From: Planctomycetota bacterium
GTDB taxonomy: Bacteria; Planctomycetota; OFTM77
Assembly (NCBI GenBank): GCA_029260795.1
Contig: JAJDCO010000128.1
Span: forward strand, 1 to 64,000
DNA length: 64,000 nt
Direction of reading: 5' to 3'
In this document: piece after piece, positions 38,667 to 47,654 of the stretch
Position numbering within the stretch: the first letter of the stretch is position 1
Layout: the number at the start of each line of letters is the position of its first letter
Program-made: the position numbers and the translations under genes
Notes under the pieces: model-generated
Database searches by the model: none
What the model was told of the DNA's origin: nothing
Seen by the model: the letters and a program-made list of their open reading frames with translations, nothing else

Positions 38667-39977
38667 TCAGAGGACCTGGGTCGTGCCGGGCATCGGAATC
38701 GGGTAGCGACCGTCCGCATCCGGTAGGGTGGGCGGCTTGGCATCCCAGGCGTAGTGGGCGGGTGCCAGGCTGAGCTCGGAGGCGATCGCCTCGTCCCATT
38801 GGATCATCTGGCCCGAGTAGGTGGCCATGCGTCCGAGGATCGAGGTCATGGTGCTCTTGGCACCGTACTCGGCCTCGTTGTGGGGTCGGTTCTGTCGAAT
38901 GGCGGCGAAGAGCTTGTCGTGCTCGACCTGGTAGTGGTCGGGATCCTCACCGCGGAAGCGCCACTTGTCGCCGCTGGCCGGCGCGATCTGGCCGGCCCCG
39001 ACGTTCGAGGTTCCCTGGGTCCCGTGGGCGTGCTCGGAGACGCTGTTCCAGCACTGGGGGATGTGGCGGCACTGGCTGAGCATCTTGGTGCCGTTGGCAT
39101 AGGTGAACTCGACCATGTGGTGATCATAGATCTCGCCATGATCGATGCCGTTCCGCACCTGACGCCCGCCTTGGCCTTGGGCGCTGACGGGGAAGCCCTT
39201 CATCAGCCAGTTGCCGACGTCGAGGTTGTGGATGTGCTGCTCGGTGATGTGGTCGCCACACAGCCAGTTGAAGTAGTACCAATTCTTCATTTGATACTGC
39301 ATCTCGGTCTCGCCGGCTTCCCGAGCGCGCACCCAGACTCCACCGCTGTTCCAGTAGACGCGCAGCAGGACCAGGTCTCCGATCGCCCCGTCGTGGATGC
39401 GGCGGATGGTCTCTTGGTACTTCGCCGAGTGGTGCCGCTGCAGGCCGACGCCGACCTTGAGGTTCTTCTCCTTGGCCTTCTTACCGGCGGCGAGGACCTG
39501 GCGAATGCCCGGCGCATCGACGGCGACCGGCTTCTCCATGAAGACGTGCTTGCCTTGATCGATCGCGTACTGGAAGTGGATCGGTCGGAAGCCGGGCGGT
39601 GTCGCCATCACGACCACATCGACGTCACTGTCGATCGCCTTCTTGTAGGCATCGAAGCCGACGAACTGGCGCTCGGCCGGGACCTTGACCCGACCCGGGT
39701 GCTGCTTCCGAAGATGCTCGAGAGTGCCCTTCAGGCGATTCTCGAACGCGTCGGCCATCGCCACCAGCTCCACCGGCCCTTGGTTGTGGGTCGAGAGAGC
39801 CTGATTGGCCGCACCGGCACCGCGTCCGCCGCAACCGATCAGCGCGATGCGCAGCGTCTCCTGTGAGCCGGCATGCGCGCCGAGGGCCGCAGCTTGCGCC
39901 AGCACCGACGAGCCGATCAGCGTGGCCGAGGAGTGCTTGAGGAAGGTGCGACGGGTCGTGTTGTTGTTCTTGCTCAT
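38667..39977 (-). CDS. Gfo/Idh/MocA-family oxidoreductase, Tat-exported
   Basis: A 436-residue NAD(P)-dependent oxidoreductase. A twin-arginine leader is visible (RR at 9-10, RRTFLKHSS, then a hydrophobic stretch to about 35). The Rossmann nucleotide loop is IALIGCGGRGAGAAN near 44, and the conserved EKP is in FMEKPVAVDAPG near 145. The C-terminal alpha/beta domain contains GDHITEQHIHNLD, the family histidine-rich motif. Planctomycetes have many such exported members, which are thought to process sugars or cyclitols in the periplasm. The substrate is unknown. Strikingly similar in layout to the other Gfo/Idh gene at 42466, so these two may be paralogues. Confidence 0.93.
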   Translation of the reverse strand: MSKNNNTTRRTFLKHSSATLIGSSVLAQAAALGAHAGSQETLRIALIGCGGRGAGAANQALSTHNQGPVELVAMADAFENRLKGTLEHLRKQHPGRVKVPAERQFVGFDAYKKAIDSDVDVVVMATPPGFRPIHFQYAIDQGKHVFMEKPVAVDAPGIRQVLAAGKKAKEKNLKVGVGLQRHHSAKYQETIRRIHDGAIGDLVLLRVYWNSGGVWVRAREAGETEMQYQMKNWYYFNWLCGDHITEQHIHNLDVGNWLMKGFPVSAQGQGGRQVRNGIDHGEIYDHHMVEFTYANGTKMLSQCRHIPQCWNSVSEHAHGTQGTSNVGAGQIAPASGDKWRFRGEDPDHYQVEHDKLFAAIRQNRPHNEAEYGAKSTMTSILGRMATYSGQMIQWDEAIASELSLAPAHYAWDAKPPTLPDADGRYPIPMPGTTQVL

Positions 39978-40032
39978 GAATCTCTCTCGAAAGATGGCTT
40001 CGTTCAGTGTGCCTGCCTGCGATCCGCTGCCG

Positions 40033-41208
40033 TCAGCGACCGCCCTTCCTCTGCCTCTCCTGGATCTCCAAGACGCTGTCCACGTCCGCTTCCCAGTAGC
40101 GCCGCTGCTCCTCGACGCTGGGCACCTTCCAGGGACGCACCAGGCGGAATCCGAGGAATCGTGCATCGGTGTGATACCAGATGCTCTTGGGAAGCTGCGG
40201 GTCTTGCACCTTCCAGCCAGGCTTCGACGCCCGCCGGGCGGCGGAGCGGAGAAGCTCGGGGTCGTCGTCCCAAGAGCCGCCTCGCGCCACGCGCGGATAC
40301 AGCTCCTTCGGCCAGTGGATGGGGTCGCGCAGCACCTCCCCCTTGGCCTTCTGAGCCGCATAGAAGCTCGGATCGAATGCATCGAGCACCCACTCGGCCA
40401 CGTTGCCGTGCATGTCGAAGAGGCCCCAAGCGTTCGGCTTCTTCTGACCCGGCTTCTGATACTGGTCGTCGGCGTTGTCGAAGTACCAGCCGTAGTCGTC
40501 GAGCGCGTCGGGATCGTCGCCGAAAAAGTAGGCCGTCGTGGTACCGGCACGGCACGCGTACTCCCACTCCGCCTCCGTCGGCAGTCGGTAGAAGCGGCCC
40601 GTCTTCATGCTCAGCCACTTCGTGTACTGCCTCGCCGCAAACTGCGTCATGCAGATCGCCGGGTAGCCGGCGACCCCCATCTCGAAGTCCATGGGCACGT
40701 ACGGAGGAGTGGGTCGACTGACCGCATCCGCCCAGGCATCTTGCGGGATCGCTTTGGCCTGACCCTGCGTGCGCTGCTGGATGTCGAGCTTGTACATGAA
40801 CTGCTGGTACTCGTCCCAGGTCACCTCGTGCTGCCCCATCCAGAACGGCGAGATCTCGACCTCGATCTGTGGCCCCTCGTCCGCCTCACGATCGTCCTCG
40901 TCCTCCGGGCTGCCCATCGAGAACTTCCCGCCAGGAATCGGCTTCATCCGGAAGGTGACCTCGGTGCCTCCGATGGGCTCGACATACTCCTTCATGTCTG
41001 CCGCCGTCTCGGCCTCAGCGCTCTCGACGACCGCGACGGGCGGAGCCCCTTCCGGCATGTCCGGATAGACCGAGGGAGACTCCTGCTTCTTGTCATCGTC
41101 GTCTCGGGCCGCTTCGGCCCCGAACGCGAGCAAGAGGACGCACGCCGACAGACGGGCGAGCGACAGCGTTCCACGCTTTCGAACGCGTGTTTCGCGGAGG
41201 ATCGACAC
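40033..41208 (-). CDS. FGE-sulfatase-like (SUMF1) domain protein, secreted
   Basis: A 391-residue protein with an N-terminal signal peptide (about residues 12-33, [14 protein letters not shown]), an acidic linker, then an FGE-sulfatase domain (about 85-355: [49 protein letters not shown]). The active-site cysteine pair of genuine formylglycine-generating enzymes is not present after RGGSW, so it is probably a non-catalytic or differently catalytic member. The C-terminal 40 residues are helical. Start is placed at GTG (VSILRETR), which has GAGG 6 bases upstream; the upstream frame has no leader. It is 55 bases upstream of the Gfo/Idh gene in the same operon. Confidence 0.88.
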   Translation of the reverse strand: MSILRETRVRKRGTLSLARLSACVLLLAFGAEAARDDDDKKQESPSVYPDMPEGAPPVAVVESAEAETAADMKEYVEPIGGTEVTFRMKPIPGGKFSMGSPEDEDDREADEGPQIEVEISPFWMGQHEVTWDEYQQFMYKLDIQQRTQGQAKAIPQDAWADAVSRPTPPYVPMDFEMGVAGYPAICMTQFAARQYTKWLSMKTGRFYRLPTEAEWEYACRAGTTTAYFFGDDPDALDDYGWYFDNADDQYQKPGQKKPNAWGLFDMHGNVAEWVLDAFDPSFYAAQKAKGEVLRDPIHWPKELYPRVARGGSWDDDPELLRSAARRASKPGWKVQDPQLPKSIWYHTDARFLGFRLVRPWKVPSVEEQRRYWEADVDSVLEIQERQRKGGR

Positions 41209-41321
41209 GGATGGCCTCGATTCGAAGAACGGTGATGGGTCGTCGGTCGCCAGAGCCGGCGACCGTAGGGTGCGTGCATTATGCCTTTGCGACCAGGAGC
41301 CGTGAAACCGAGAATCGCGCC

Positions 41322-42437
41322 ATGACCATCCGCCTTTGCCCGACGTCGCGCCTCTCGACCCTGCTCGGACTGGGGTTGAGCGTGCTCGGCGCACTCGTCC
41401 AGCCCAGTTGCGGCGGCCCACCGCTCCAGCGCTTCGAGCGGACCGAGCCCTCGATGGGCACCTCGTTCCGCATCGTCGCCTACGCCTCGGACCCGGTGCG
41501 GGCGGAGAGCTTGATCGCGGATGCCTTCGAGCGAATTGCGGCCATCGAGCACACGCTCACCGATTGGAATCCCGACAGCGAGCTCTCGCGCCTCTCCCGA
41601 CAGAGTGACGTCGGGGCACCGACGGCTCGAATACCGGTCAGCGACGATCTGTTCGCGGTGCTGTGGGAGGCCCGGCGTCTCGCGTCGAGGACCTCGGGGG
41701 CCTTCGACCCGACGATCGGCCCCTTCGTCCGCTTGTGGCGGCGAGCCCGGCGACAGGGGGAGCTCCCCTCCCTCGCCCGGATCGCCGAAGCGCGCCGAGC
41801 CGTGGGGTGGCAGCACCTCGCGCTCGATCCCGAGACGAGCACGGTGCGACTCCATGCCGAGAGAATGCGGCTCGATCTGGGCGGGATCGCCAAGGGCTGG
41901 GCGCTCGACGAGGCGCTCGCCGTCCTCCGCCGAGGGGGGATCGATCACGCGCTCGTCGATGGCGGCGGCGATGTCGCGGTGCGGGGGGCGCCGCCCGGTC
42001 GGAGCCAGTGGCGCATCGCGTTGCGTCCGTTCGGAGACGAGGGACCCGAGTGCTTCGTGAGCCTCACGGATGCGGCGGTCGCGACCTCGGGGGACCGATA
42101 TCGCTTCGTCGAGATCGACGGCGAGCGCTACTCGCACCTGATCGACCCACAGACCGGATTGGGAACGACGGTGCCCCGAGCGGTATCGGTGATCGCGCCC
42201 ACCGGGGCCGAAGCGGACGCCCTCGCCACGGCGCTGGTGGTCGGTGGTGAGGAGCTCGCGGGCACCCTGGGCGAGGTGCCGGGAATCCGTGTGTTTCTCT
42301 GGACGGTCGAAAACGACGGATCACTCCCTTGCGACGAGGCCGAGCTTTCCCGTTTGATAGAGGGCTCGCAGGCTGCCGACGGGACCGCCCGGCTCGAGCG
42401 GCCCCGTCCCGAGAACCGCACCGGCTCGCCGAACTGA
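41322..42437 (+). CDS. apbE: FAD:protein FMN transferase (ApbE family)
   Basis: A 371-residue flavin transferase that attaches FMN to threonines of exported redox proteins. An N-terminal export signal ends near residue 28 (VQPSCGG), possibly a lipoprotein. The family hallmarks are [10 protein letters not shown] near 46, [15 protein letters not shown] near 125, [15 protein letters not shown] near 185, [12 protein letters not shown] near 208, and the metal-binding DPQTGLGTT near 275. It is divergent from the FGE-like gene. Start MTIRLCPTS is selected because it places the export signal first; the frame is open upstream. Confidence 0.92.
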   Translation: MTIRLCPTSRLSTLLGLGLSVLGALVQPSCGGPPLQRFERTEPSMGTSFRIVAYASDPVRAESLIADAFERIAAIEHTLTDWNPDSELSRLSRQSDVGAPTARIPVSDDLFAVLWEARRLASRTSGAFDPTIGPFVRLWRRARRQGELPSLARIAEARRAVGWQHLALDPETSTVRLHAERMRLDLGGIAKGWALDEALAVLRRGGIDHALVDGGGDVAVRGAPPGRSQWRIALRPFGDEGPECFVSLTDAAVATSGDRYRFVEIDGERYSHLIDPQTGLGTTVPRAVSVIAPTGAEADALATALVVGGEELAGTLGEVPGIRVFLWTVENDGSLPCDEAELSRLIEGSQAADGTARLERPRPENRTGSPN

Positions 42438-42465
42438 TCCCATCGCTGCAGGAGGCCACGCTGTC

Positions 42466-43767
42466 ATGCCCGATTCCCACCAGACTCCCCAAGTTCCCGG
42501 TAGCGGCTCGACGCGCCGGGAGTTTCTTCGCACCGGCTCGGCGACGACCCTCGCCGCCGTCGCCGCGCCGTACGCAGTGGCCGGCGTCCACATCGCCGGA
42601 ACCGAGACGCTCAAGGTCGGCCTGGTCGGTTGCGGTGGTCGGGGAACCGGCGCGGCAAAGAACGCGCTCGACGCCGACCCGAACGTCGAGCTGGTCGCGG
42701 TCGGCGACGCCTTTGCCGATCATCTCGACAACAGCCTGAACAGCCTTCGCAGCCAAGGCAGCATCGCGGACCGCGTCCAGGTCGACGACGATCACAAGTT
42801 CGTGGGCTGGGATGCCTATCAGCACGTGATCGACGCGTCCGACGTCGTGCTCCTGGCGACCTCGCCCCACTTCCGGCCGATGCACGTGCGGTATGCGGTC
42901 GAGAAGGGGAAGCACCTCTTCGTCGAGAAGCCCGTCGCGACCGATGCTCCCGGGCTGCGCTCCGTGATCGAGTCGTGCCGCATGGCTCGCCAGAAGAACC
43001 TGAACGTCGTCTCTGGGCTTTGCTACCGATACCACAAGCCGAAGATCGAGACGATGAAGCGCCTGCACGACGGCGCGATCGGCGACATCGTCAGCCTCGA
43101 GTGTACCTACAACACCGGAGGCCTCTGGCACCGTGGACGCAACCCCGAGTGGTCGGAGATGGAGTACCAGATGCGCAACTGGCTCTACTTCACCTGGCTG
43201 AGCGGTGACCACACGGCCGAGCAGCACATCCACAGCCTGGACAAGATCGCGTGGGCGATGAAGGACGAGTACCCGACGAAGTGCACGGCCAGCGGCGGGC
43301 GGATTCAGCGGACGGATGAGAAGTACGGCAACGTCTACGACCACTTCAACACCGTCTTCGAGTGGAAGAGCGGCATCAAGGCATTCAGCTCCTGCCGACA
43401 GTGGAACGGCGCCAAGGCCAACGTCTCCGACTTCGCGTTCGGCACCAAGGGCATCGCCGGCTTGCAGGCTCATCGCATCAAGGCCGAGGAGAACTGGCGC
43501 TACCGTGGCGAAGGCGGCGACATGTACCTCGACGAGCACATCGCCCTCTTCAAGGCCATCCGCGCCAATCAACCGATCGACAACAGCGAGTACATGTGCA
43601 ACAGCACGCTGATGGCGATCATGGCGCGCATGTCGGCATACACCGGGCAGGAGATCACTCGCGAGCAGGCACTCAACTCCGAGGAGAATCTCGCGCCGCG
43701 TGCCTACGAGTGGGGTCCGGTCGAGATGCGCCCTGTCTCGATCCCCGGCATCACGAAGTTCCTCTAG
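42466..43767 (+). CDS. Gfo/Idh/MocA-family oxidoreductase, Tat-exported
   Basis: A 433-residue protein with a twin-arginine leader (STRREFLRTGS, RR at 17-18), Rossmann loop VGLVGCGGRGTGAAK near 51, EKP motif in FVEKPVATDAPG near 147 and the histidine motif GDHTAEQHIHSLD near 247. The C-terminal domain is complete. It is 28 bases after the ApbE gene and shares the strand, so they may be co-transcribed. Very similar in architecture to the gene at 38667; these families often come as paralogous sets in planctomycetes. The substrate is unknown. A strong hairpin terminates the gene. Confidence 0.93.
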   Translation: MPDSHQTPQVPGSGSTRREFLRTGSATTLAAVAAPYAVAGVHIAGTETLKVGLVGCGGRGTGAAKNALDADPNVELVAVGDAFADHLDNSLNSLRSQGSIADRVQVDDDHKFVGWDAYQHVIDASDVVLLATSPHFRPMHVRYAVEKGKHLFVEKPVATDAPGLRSVIESCRMARQKNLNVVSGLCYRYHKPKIETMKRLHDGAIGDIVSLECTYNTGGLWHRGRNPEWSEMEYQMRNWLYFTWLSGDHTAEQHIHSLDKIAWAMKDEYPTKCTASGGRIQRTDEKYGNVYDHFNTVFEWKSGIKAFSSCRQWNGAKANVSDFAFGTKGIAGLQAHRIKAEENWRYRGEGGDMYLDEHIALFKAIRANQPIDNSEYMCNSTLMAIMARMSAYTGQEITREQALNSEENLAPRAYEWGPVEMRPVSIPGITKFL

Positions 43768-43777
43768 AAGCCTCGCC

Positions 43778-43804
43778 GCCGCGGCTCGCCAGGCGAGCCG
43801 CGGC
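43778..43804. terminator. Perfect 13-bp hairpin between convergent genes
   Basis: GCCGCGGCTCGCC (43778-43790) and GGCGAGCCGCGGC (43792-43804) are exact complements around one base. It lies 11 bases after the Gfo/Idh stop and 12 bases from the stop of the membrane-protein gene on the other strand, so it can terminate both. Confidence 0.85.
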
Positions 43805-43816
43805 TCTCCGCGACGC

Positions 43817-44689
43817 TCAGATCGCGATGCTCAGCGTCTTCACGAGACCGATGGCGACTCCGGTCCCGATGACGAGGGCGCCCGCGATCATCAGCAGCCT
43901 GCCGACCCGAGCCGCGCAATTCGGCCGACCGGGTGAGAAGGTGATCGCGAACCATCGCGGACGCCAGCGAGCGATGCCACCCAGCACGAGCCACCAGGCT
44001 CCGAGTGGGAGGAGAAGCCATGGCCCTCCATGAAGGAGCGCCGAGCGGATCCAACCCCAAGACACCGGGCGCTCGAAGACGGCCACCAGTCGTTGGGAGA
44101 TGTGATACACGCTCGGAAACTGGAGGCGCAGCGTGTCGATCTCGACCAGCTCTCGAGACACGAGCGCCATGGCCGGAAGAACCGAGAGCAGCACCGCACC
44201 GCCCAAGACCAGCGCCGCGGTGGCCAGCGCCGGCTCGGTGAGCCAACGCTTGGAACGGTCGCTCTGGTCCAGCTCTCCCCCGAACGCGCGCGCGGCCCGC
44301 GCCGTCACGAACGAGCCCAGGAGAGCACCGAGAGCGATCGGCTCGTAGGCCGCGAGCAAGGCGACGACTGCGAGCATCCACAGGGCGAAGGACGCATAGG
44401 CCAGCCGCCAATCCTCGGGCCCGATGCGAAGCCGGAGCAGGAGCTGCTTCCAGGAGGGGAGGTCGTGCTCGGGAACCCACATCAGCGGGCTGCCGAGTCG
44501 ATCGAGAACGATCTGGAGCCGTGCCCAGGCGATCGGCTCACGACATTCCGAGAGCTCCTGCTCGATGTGACCGAGCACGTCGTGCTCCACCTCGTGGGCA
44601 TCGATGGCGTTCGAGCCGGTCAGGCAAGTCCGCAGAGTGTGAAGGTATCGGTCGAGAGCCCGTTGGGCACTGCGCGTGAGTCTTTTCAC
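43817..44689 (-). CDS. Polytopic membrane protein paired with PadR (HAAS-like)
   Basis: A 290-residue protein. The first 75 residues are helical with the pattern ALDRYLHTLRTCL, HEVEHDVLGHIEQELSE, LGSPLMWVPE, like the HAAS signalling domain found in membrane proteins controlled by PadR regulators. Then come about six membrane segments (clear ones at about 100-120, 155-175, 210-235, 255-280). The GTG start overlaps the PadR stop by 4 bases (GTGA), which fixes it. It is likely a sensor or an effector regulated by PadR; the function is otherwise unknown. Confidence 0.82.
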   Translation of the reverse strand: MKRLTRSAQRALDRYLHTLRTCLTGSNAIDAHEVEHDVLGHIEQELSECREPIAWARLQIVLDRLGSPLMWVPEHDLPSWKQLLLRLRIGPEDWRLAYASFALWMLAVVALLAAYEPIALGALLGSFVTARAARAFGGELDQSDRSKRWLTEPALATAALVLGGAVLLSVLPAMALVSRELVEIDTLRLQFPSVYHISQRLVAVFERPVSWGWIRSALLHGGPWLLLPLGAWWLVLGGIARWRPRWFAITFSPGRPNCAARVGRLLMIAGALVIGTGVAIGLVKTLSIAI

Positions 44690-45042
44690 GGCGCCGTCCT
44701 CCGACGCAAGGTTTTGAGGTTGTCGTCGAGAAGATCCCAAGCCGCGTTCATGTGGCGCAGGCGTCGTCGGCCGTGCGCGGTCAATGCGAAGTACTTGCGA
44801 GGCGGCCCTTCCGAGGACGCCTCGATCGTCGCTTCGAGCAAGCCCTCCTGCTTCAACCGACTCAGGATGGGATACACGGTCCCTTCCCGCACCGTCGGCT
44901 CGGAGAGCGCGCTGAGCCGCTTGGCGATCTCATATCCATACAGTCGCCCCGTAGCGATCACGTTCAGAACGCAGAGCTCCAGGACTCCCTTTCGGAGCTG
45001 AGTGGTCCACTTCTCAGGGCGGAGGTCTTTCCGTGGCTTCAT
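44686..45042 (-). CDS. PadR-family transcriptional regulator
   Basis: A 118-residue winged-helix regulator: LRKGVLELCVLNVIATGRLYGYEIAKRL and EGTVYPILSRLKQEGLLEA (helix-turn-helix and wing, residues 16-70), then GPPRKYFALTAHGRRRL. It is of the short PadR type with one C-terminal helix for dimerisation. It overlaps the next gene by 4 bases. Its promoter has an inverted repeat over the -35 box and a -10 box 6 bases from the ATG with no ribosome site, so a leaderless, autorepressed transcript is predicted. Confidence 0.94.
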   Translation of the reverse strand: MKPRKDLRPEKWTTQLRKGVLELCVLNVIATGRLYGYEIAKRLSALSEPTVREGTVYPILSRLKQEGLLEATIEASSEGPPRKYFALTAHGRRRLRHMNAAWDLLDDNLKTLRRRTAP

Positions 45043-45048
45043 GGGGTC

Positions 45049-45088
45049 ACTATTCCACGAGACCAGGTACTAGTCAATACTGAGTACC
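45049..45088 (-). promoter_or_regulatory. PadR promoter with operator dyad; leaderless start
   Basis: On the minus strand, -35 TTGACT (45077-45072) and -10 AATAGT (45054-45049) are exactly 17 bases apart. The dyad GGTACT (45066-45071) and AGTACC (45083-45088) brackets the -35 box. Only 6 bases separate the -10 box from the ATG, so transcription should start at or within a base or two of the start codon. Confidence 0.82.
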
Positions 45089-45217
45089 GGAGCCTTCTGG
45101 GCAGCGCCTCGCCCGCCGACCGCTCGTTGGAGTGAGCGCGGCCGGTGTGATACGGTCGAGGCTCAGGGGGGTCTGAGTCCACGAGCATCCAGGAGGAATG
45201 CTCGCGAGAAGAGCGAC

Positions 45218-45778
45218 ATGAACGAACGACACGACCGGGATGCCGGCCAGGCGTTCTCCGATGACGGCGACCCGGCCAAGCTGTTCGGGCATTTTCAACA
45301 CGAGCTACGTCGCTTGGCCGCGCACTGCATGCGGGACCAGCCGAATGGGCACACGCTTCAGCCGACGGCGCTCGTGAACGAGGTCTTCGTCAAGATCGTG
45401 GGAGGCCGGCAGCCCGGCTGGAACGACCAGCAGCACTTCCTGCTCGTGGCGGCGCGTGCGATGCGCTCGATCCTGGTCGATCATGCCCGTTCGAAGAACC
45501 GTCAGAAGCGCAAGGCTCCCGGCGAACGCGTACCCCTCGACAGCCTGCTGGCTGCCTACGAGGAGCGAGGTCAGGACATCCTCGCGCTGAATGAGATCCT
45601 GGAGAAGCTGAGGGCATTCGACCCCGTCATGGCCGATGCGGTCGATCTGCACTTCATCGCCGGACGCACGCTCGCCGAGACAGCCCAAGTGCTCGACATC
45701 CCCATGCGCACCTTCGAAAGACATTGGGCAACGACGAAAGCGTGGCTCCTCCACGAGCTCGAGGACGCCGAGCCCTAG
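45218..45778 (+). CDS. ECF-type sigma factor (Sig-70_X6-like)
   Basis: A 186-residue sigma factor. Region 2 lies at about 20-90 (GHFQHELRRLAAHCMRDQ, LQPTALVNEVFVKIV, FLLVAARAMRSILVDHAR), and region 4 at about 130-180 (RAFDPVMADAVDLHFIAGRTLAETAQVLDI, RTFERHWATTKAWL). The layout matches the X6-type planctomycete ECF group, in which the partner is often a Ser/Thr kinase with a large extracytoplasmic part. No such kinase directly follows; instead a small Cys-rich secreted-protein gene and a repeat protein lie downstream. Start is supported by AAGAG 4 bases upstream. Confidence 0.92.
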   Translation: MNERHDRDAGQAFSDDGDPAKLFGHFQHELRRLAAHCMRDQPNGHTLQPTALVNEVFVKIVGGRQPGWNDQQHFLLVAARAMRSILVDHARSKNRQKRKAPGERVPLDSLLAAYEERGQDILALNEILEKLRAFDPVMADAVDLHFIAGRTLAETAQVLDIPMRTFERHWATTKAWLLHELEDAEP

Positions 45779-46100
45779 TCGCGGTGCGTCCCACGGCCGC
45801 GAGTAGGGTTCAGGCTCCGTGGGACTCGTTCCGTTGCCTGTTCAACGTTTCAACAGCGCCTCGAACGCGGCCGCGCGCTCGGGCTGGGGCCAGCTCGACC
45901 CGTTGCGAGTCGGACCGGACGACGATGTCAGAGCGACGACGATGAGAGAGCGGGCACAGCGGCGCACCGCGGATTCGTCGATCGAGAGACTTCGGGAAAT
46001 CGTGTCGGGCGCCGAACGCCGTTTTCGTCCAGGCGGCCAACGGGAGACGCGAGACGTTCGCGACCCTCCCTCCAGGACGAGAACAATGAGGAGTCCTCCC
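45779..46100. other. Intergenic region, no gene seen
   Basis: 322 bases between the sigma factor and the Cys-rich protein gene. Frames here have no family match and their codon use differs from neighbours. A weak inverted repeat TCCCACGG...CCGTGGGA (45788-45822) could terminate the sigma-factor transcript. A GAGGAG ribosome site for the next gene is at its right end. Confidence 0.5.
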
Positions 46101-46581
46101 ATGAAGAAGACGATCTTTGGCTGGGTGTTGGTCGTCAGCCTGCTGCACTTGAGCTCGGACGTAGCCACGGCCCAGCTCTGCTTTGGCCCCGACGGGCTCA
46201 GCGGCCCGCGGTGGCGCGATGCGCACGGCCTCCGGCCCCGGCTCACCGTGCCAGACCGAAGAGCCCTTGGAGAAGGGCGACATCTCGGCTCTCCTCCAGG
46301 GCTGCCTCTGCGCTCCGGCTCTGCTGCCGGCTCAGCATGCCGCGCAGAAGCTCAGCGTCGTCGCGAGCTGCGTGAACCCGGCCGGTCAAGTCAGCCAGGC
46401 CGACTCGATCGCCACCCCGCTTGTCGCCATCGCCTCAGATCGCCGAGCGGACGGGGGTGGATGCTCTGCGGGCTCCAAAATCTGCATCAATTCTTGCGCA
46501 CTCTGTACACAACTCGCGTTCTCCCCCAGTGGAGGCGAGCAGTCGCCCCCCGGAGCGATCGAGGCACGATCGACCGGTTGA
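46101..46581 (+). pseudogene. Frameshifted small Cys-rich secreted protein
   Basis: From the ATG at 46101, preceded by GAGGAG at good spacing, a Sec signal peptide is read (MKKTIFGWVLVVSLL through VATAQ), followed by LCFGPDGLSGP. After about 46215 this frame loses sense, while the next frame continues as a plausible mature protein (PCQTEEPLEKGDISALLQGC, then KLSVVASC, GGGCSAGSKICINSCALC) and ends at 46581. The join requires a single-base shift in 46180-46240. At least eight cysteines would be present in the whole protein. The family is not recognised. It may be a true frameshift, a programmed one or a sequencing error. Confidence 0.6.
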
Positions 46582-46606
46582 TCCAGCACACCGAAGGGAG
46601 ACTGAC

Positions 46607-47422
46607 ATGTTTACCGCGACCGCACTTTCCTTGGCTCTGTCGACTGTTCCGATGTGGGGTGATGAAGACGTCCGAGTGCTTCCGGTGATCATCACTGAGG
46701 GCCAAGAAGCCGGCCATGCCGACCGGGGCGATCTCGAGTTCAACGACTCCGACGTGTACGTGATCTCGATCGAGAGAGGCGACCTCGCCTTCGTAGAGAT
46801 CGAAGGTCCAAACGTCAGACGCTTGAAGCTCGAAGTGTTCGACGCCCAAGGAAAAGAGATCGCTGCCGCCACTGCGAATGCCAACGGCGCATACGCCAAA
46901 TGGCTCGCTCGAGAGGACGCCGTCTTCTACGTGAGAGTCCGAAACGGTGGCCTGTTCTCGAAGCAGTACGCCTTCTTCTTTCAAATCCTCAATGGCGATC
47001 AGCCTCGACTGGGACGCGAACAGTCCGAGCGAGGACGCTTGAATCGTGGCGACGCCGACTTTGTTTACTCTGGACCCTCTATCGGCGATGACGATGCCGA
47101 GCCGGGCAGCGCCTCTCGGGAGCGTCAAGCCAACAACGACCGCTTGAATCGTAGCGACGTCGACTTCGTGGAATCCGGTCCCTCCATCGGTGACGACGAT
47201 GCCGAGCCGGGCAGCACCACTCGGGAGCGTCAGTCCAAGGCCGGCCGACTCGACCGCAGCGCCTTGATGATGTACTCGCAGCCCTCGAATGACGGCGGCG
47301 ACGCCGACCTCGGCCGACTCCAGTCCGACAAGGCCCGCAAGGGACGCCTCGACAAGCGCGACACCGAGCAGGTCCACACCGGCCCGAAGGACGACGGCGG
47401 CGACATCGGACACGGTCGCTGA
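46607..47422 (+). CDS. Acidic protein with four degenerate ~35-residue C-terminal repeats
   Basis: A 271-residue protein with a short N-terminal export-type segment (MFTATALSLALSTVPMWG). Residues 20-140 form a beta-rich domain (SDVYVISIERGDLAFVEI, AVFYVRVRNG) resembling pre-peptidase or bacterial Ig-like domains. From about 145 to the end there are four degenerate repeats beginning RLNR, RLNR, RLDR and RLDK with the conserved core SGPSIGDDDAEPG in the first two; the first two repeats are 35 residues and nearly identical, so recent duplication is likely. The acidic GDDD segments might bind calcium. I do not know the function. A good AGGGAGA ribosome site precedes the start. Confidence 0.75.
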   Translation: MFTATALSLALSTVPMWGDEDVRVLPVIITEGQEAGHADRGDLEFNDSDVYVISIERGDLAFVEIEGPNVRRLKLEVFDAQGKEIAAATANANGAYAKWLAREDAVFYVRVRNGGLFSKQYAFFFQILNGDQPRLGREQSERGRLNRGDADFVYSGPSIGDDDAEPGSASRERQANNDRLNRSDVDFVESGPSIGDDDAEPGSTTRERQSKAGRLDRSALMMYSQPSNDGGDADLGRLQSDKARKGRLDKRDTEQVHTGPKDDGGDIGHGR

Positions 47423-47654
47423 GATCCGACGGGACGTAAGCTAGAGCAAGAAGGAGACACTGGATGACGACGCCCACGAACTGAAGACGAGTAACCCATG
47501 ATCTCAACCCCATGACGCGCGCGCCGAACACGGCGTGCGCGTTTCTCTTGGTTGGCCGCCGCCCCTGGGGGGGGGCGCCAATGATCCGAGGTGAGAACTC
47601 GCCGCGAACGACGAAGGCGACCCGTCTGGGCGAGCCGCAGCAGCAGAGTGCACG
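47423..47654. other. Intergenic region containing a terminator, no gene seen
   Basis: About 230 bases. A Shine-Dalgarno-like AAGGAG at 47452 precedes a six-codon frame MTTPTN (47464-47484), too short to judge. The only clear signal is the hairpin at 47516-47541. Confidence 0.4.
47516..47548 (+). terminator. Rho-independent terminator
   Basis: Arms CGCGCGCGCCG (47516-47526) and CGGCGTGCGCG (47531-47541) pair at 10 of 11 positions around a 4-base loop and are followed by TTTCTCTT. It lies 94 bases after the repeat-protein gene. Confidence 0.8.

Noticed and set aside
47464-47484. Six-codon frame MTTPTN after AAGGAG as a leader peptide
   Set aside because: It is followed by a terminator and no regulated gene, and has no run of one amino acid codon.
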